Source of the DNA: UBA7236 sp031372705 | GTDB lineage: Bacteria > Bacteroidota > Bacteroidia > Chitinophagales > BACL12 | Assembly: GCA_031372705.1 (NCBI GenBank) | Contig: JANMLV010000279.1 | Location: 1 to 7,878 of the forward strand | DNA: 7,878 nucleotides | Direction of reading: 5' to 3' | Shown: positions 7,112-7,878 of the stretch, in pieces | How positions within the stretch are numbered: the first letter of the stretch is position 1 | How the letters are laid out: the number at the start of each line of letters is the position of its first letter | The notes under the pieces: model-generated | The model's input: the letters and a program-made list of their open reading frames with translations, nothing else | What the model was told of the DNA's origin: nothing | Database searches by the model: none | Translations under genes and position numbers: made by a program

Positions 7112-7119
7112 TACCTTTG
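7112..7119 (+). promoter_or_regulatory. -7 promoter box, leaderless start of the cbs-like gene
   Basis: TACCTTTG is an exact TAnnTTTG match ending 5 bases before the ATG at 7125. In Bacteroidota, transcription starts roughly seven bases after this box, which places the first base at or next to the ATG. The mRNA would then have no leader and the upstream in-frame ATG at 7074 could not be used. No TTTG sits at the ideal upstream distance; one at 7098-7101 is too close (10 bases). Confidence 0.55.
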
Positions 7120-7124
7120 CCCCC

Positions 7125-7799
7125 ATGTGGAAAAACAACATTCTCGAAGCAATAGGCAACACGCCGCTGATTAAACTCAATAACATTGTGAAAGATATTC
7201 CGGCAACGGTGCTGGCGAAGGTGGAAACGTTTAATCCGGGCAACTCGATTAAGGATAGGATGGCGCTGAAAATGATTGAGGATGCGGAAAAGGATGGTCG
7301 CCTGCTGCCGGGTGGAACTATTATTGAAGGAACCAGCGGTAATACGGGTATGGGACTTGCCATTGCGGCTATTATTAAGGGCTATAAATGTATTTTTACC
7401 ACAACCGATAAACAGAGTATTGAAAAGGTAAATGCGCTGAAAGCCTTTGGTGCGGAGGTTATTGTTTGCCCTACGGATGTTGACCCGGAGGATCCGCGGA
7501 GTTATTATTCGATGAGCAGCAGGTTGATTAAGGAGGTGCCGAATTCGTGGAAGCCGAATCAATACGATAATCCGAGCAATGCGGTGGCGCATTATGAAAC
7601 TACGGGGCCGGAAATTTGGGAGCAAACGGAGGGAAAAATTACGCATCTGGTAGCAGGTGTGGGAACGGGTGGAACAATTTCGGGGATTGGCAAATATTTG
7701 AAGGAAAAAAATCCGAATATTAAAATTTGGGGGATTGATACGTATGGTTCTATTTTCAAGAAATTGAAGGAGACGGGCCTGGAGCACCTCGGGATTTGA
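7125..7799 (+). CDS. cbs: Cystathionine beta-synthase-like PLP enzyme, 3' end replaced
   Basis: This is a fold-type II PLP enzyme of the cysteine synthase/cystathionine beta-synthase group, which condenses serine (or O-acetylserine) with homocysteine or sulfide in the cytoplasm. Numbered from the ATG at 7125, it shows the start IGNTPLIKL (10-18), the PLP lysine K43 in NPGNSIKDRMA, the substrate loop EGTSGNTGMG (68-77), QYDNPSNAVAHYETT (146-160) and the PLP phosphate loop GVGTGGTISG (178-187). The QYxNxSNxxAHYxTT block favours cystathionine beta-synthase over plain cysteine synthase. An in-frame ATG at 7074 exists, but the residues it adds do not resemble the family and a promoter box lies between. 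Family similarity runs to about residue 218 (KKLKETG, codon ending 7778), followed by six unrelated residues and a TGA. Family members continue for at least 100 more residues, often with CBS domains, so the product as written is truncated and probably inactive. GC in sampled rows is higher than in the minus-strand operon. Confidence 0.85.
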   Translation: MWKNNILEAIGNTPLIKLNNIVKDIPATVLAKVETFNPGNSIKDRMALKMIEDAEKDGRLLPGGTIIEGTSGNTGMGLAIAAIIKGYKCIFTTTDKQSIEKVNALKAFGAEVIVCPTDVDPEDPRSYYSMSSRLIKEVPNSWKPNQYDNPSNAVAHYETTGPEIWEQTEGKITHLVAGVGTGGTISGIGKYLKEKNPNIKIWGIDTYGSIFKKLKETGLEHLGI

Positions 7800-7878
7800 G
7801 TAGGGGATTCTTGGACGACGAAGCACTTGGGCTCCGGCTTGGGACTTTCAGCCCATTCTCGATGTCTTCGTTCTGACT
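7779..7878. other. Foreign-looking terminal segment after an abrupt junction
   Basis: These 100 bases are about 55% GC by my count and do not continue the cbs-like frame. They read open on the minus strand in two frames, one Ser/Pro/Lys-rich, but are too short to identify. No inverted repeat, target-site duplication or insertion-sequence end is visible at 7778/7779. A chimeric read or contig join is the simplest explanation; a genuine rearrangement or insertion that continues past the window is the alternative. Confidence 0.55.

Noticed and set aside
6963..7826. Long open frame (287 aa) on the minus strand opposite the cbs-like gene
   Set aside because: Its product is dominated by Arg, Asn, Ile and Phe without domain logic. 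It is antisense to a clear PLP enzyme and crosses the foreign junction at 7779.

Overview
The window looks like a piece of a Bacteroidota genome, probably an environmental Chitinophagales/Sphingobacteriales-type organism. The reasons are low GC in most genes, start codons without clear Shine-Dalgarno sequences, several matches to the Bacteroidota -7 promoter box TAnnTTTG, and a right-hand gene that reads like a Bacteroidota cystathionine beta-synthase. This assignment is inference, because no rRNA or phylogenetic marker is present.

Layout, left to right. Positions 1-356 are non-coding and hold a 132-bp imperfect inverted-repeat element (129-260) whose architecture resembles an integron attC site. 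Next comes a small uncharacterised minus-strand gene (111 aa, 357-692), which could be the passenger of such a cassette. After a 294-bp AT-rich gap there is a minus-strand two-gene operon, read 5415 to 987. It encodes a 920-aa multidomain protein and, 10 bp downstream, a 551-aa protein with a strongly hydrophobic, glycine-rich core between long helices. Neither has a signal peptide or a function I can name. Together they are the most plausible undescribed system here, and I suggest only tentatively that they form a membrane-active pair.

Upstream of the operon lies about 1 kb without a gene (5416-6436). Its middle is extremely strand-asymmetric: 80 C against 11 G in 5821-6060, including 77 consecutive bases without G, with short dispersed repeats. 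Its right end carries a compact GC-rich structured element (6270-6345), followed by a perfect 10-bp inverted repeat with a T-rich tail. This looks like a small plus-strand RNA unit or a recurrent Bacteroidota intergenic element.

On the right, a five-helix membrane protein gene (minus, 6437-7033) is divergent from a PLP-dependent cystathionine beta-synthase-like gene (plus, 7125 onward). The latter appears to be transcribed leaderless from a TACCTTTG box six bases before its ATG. Homology to the enzyme stops abruptly near 7778. The last 100 bases are GC-rich and unlike the rest, so the gene is either truncated by a rearrangement or, more likely, the sequence end is a chimeric join.
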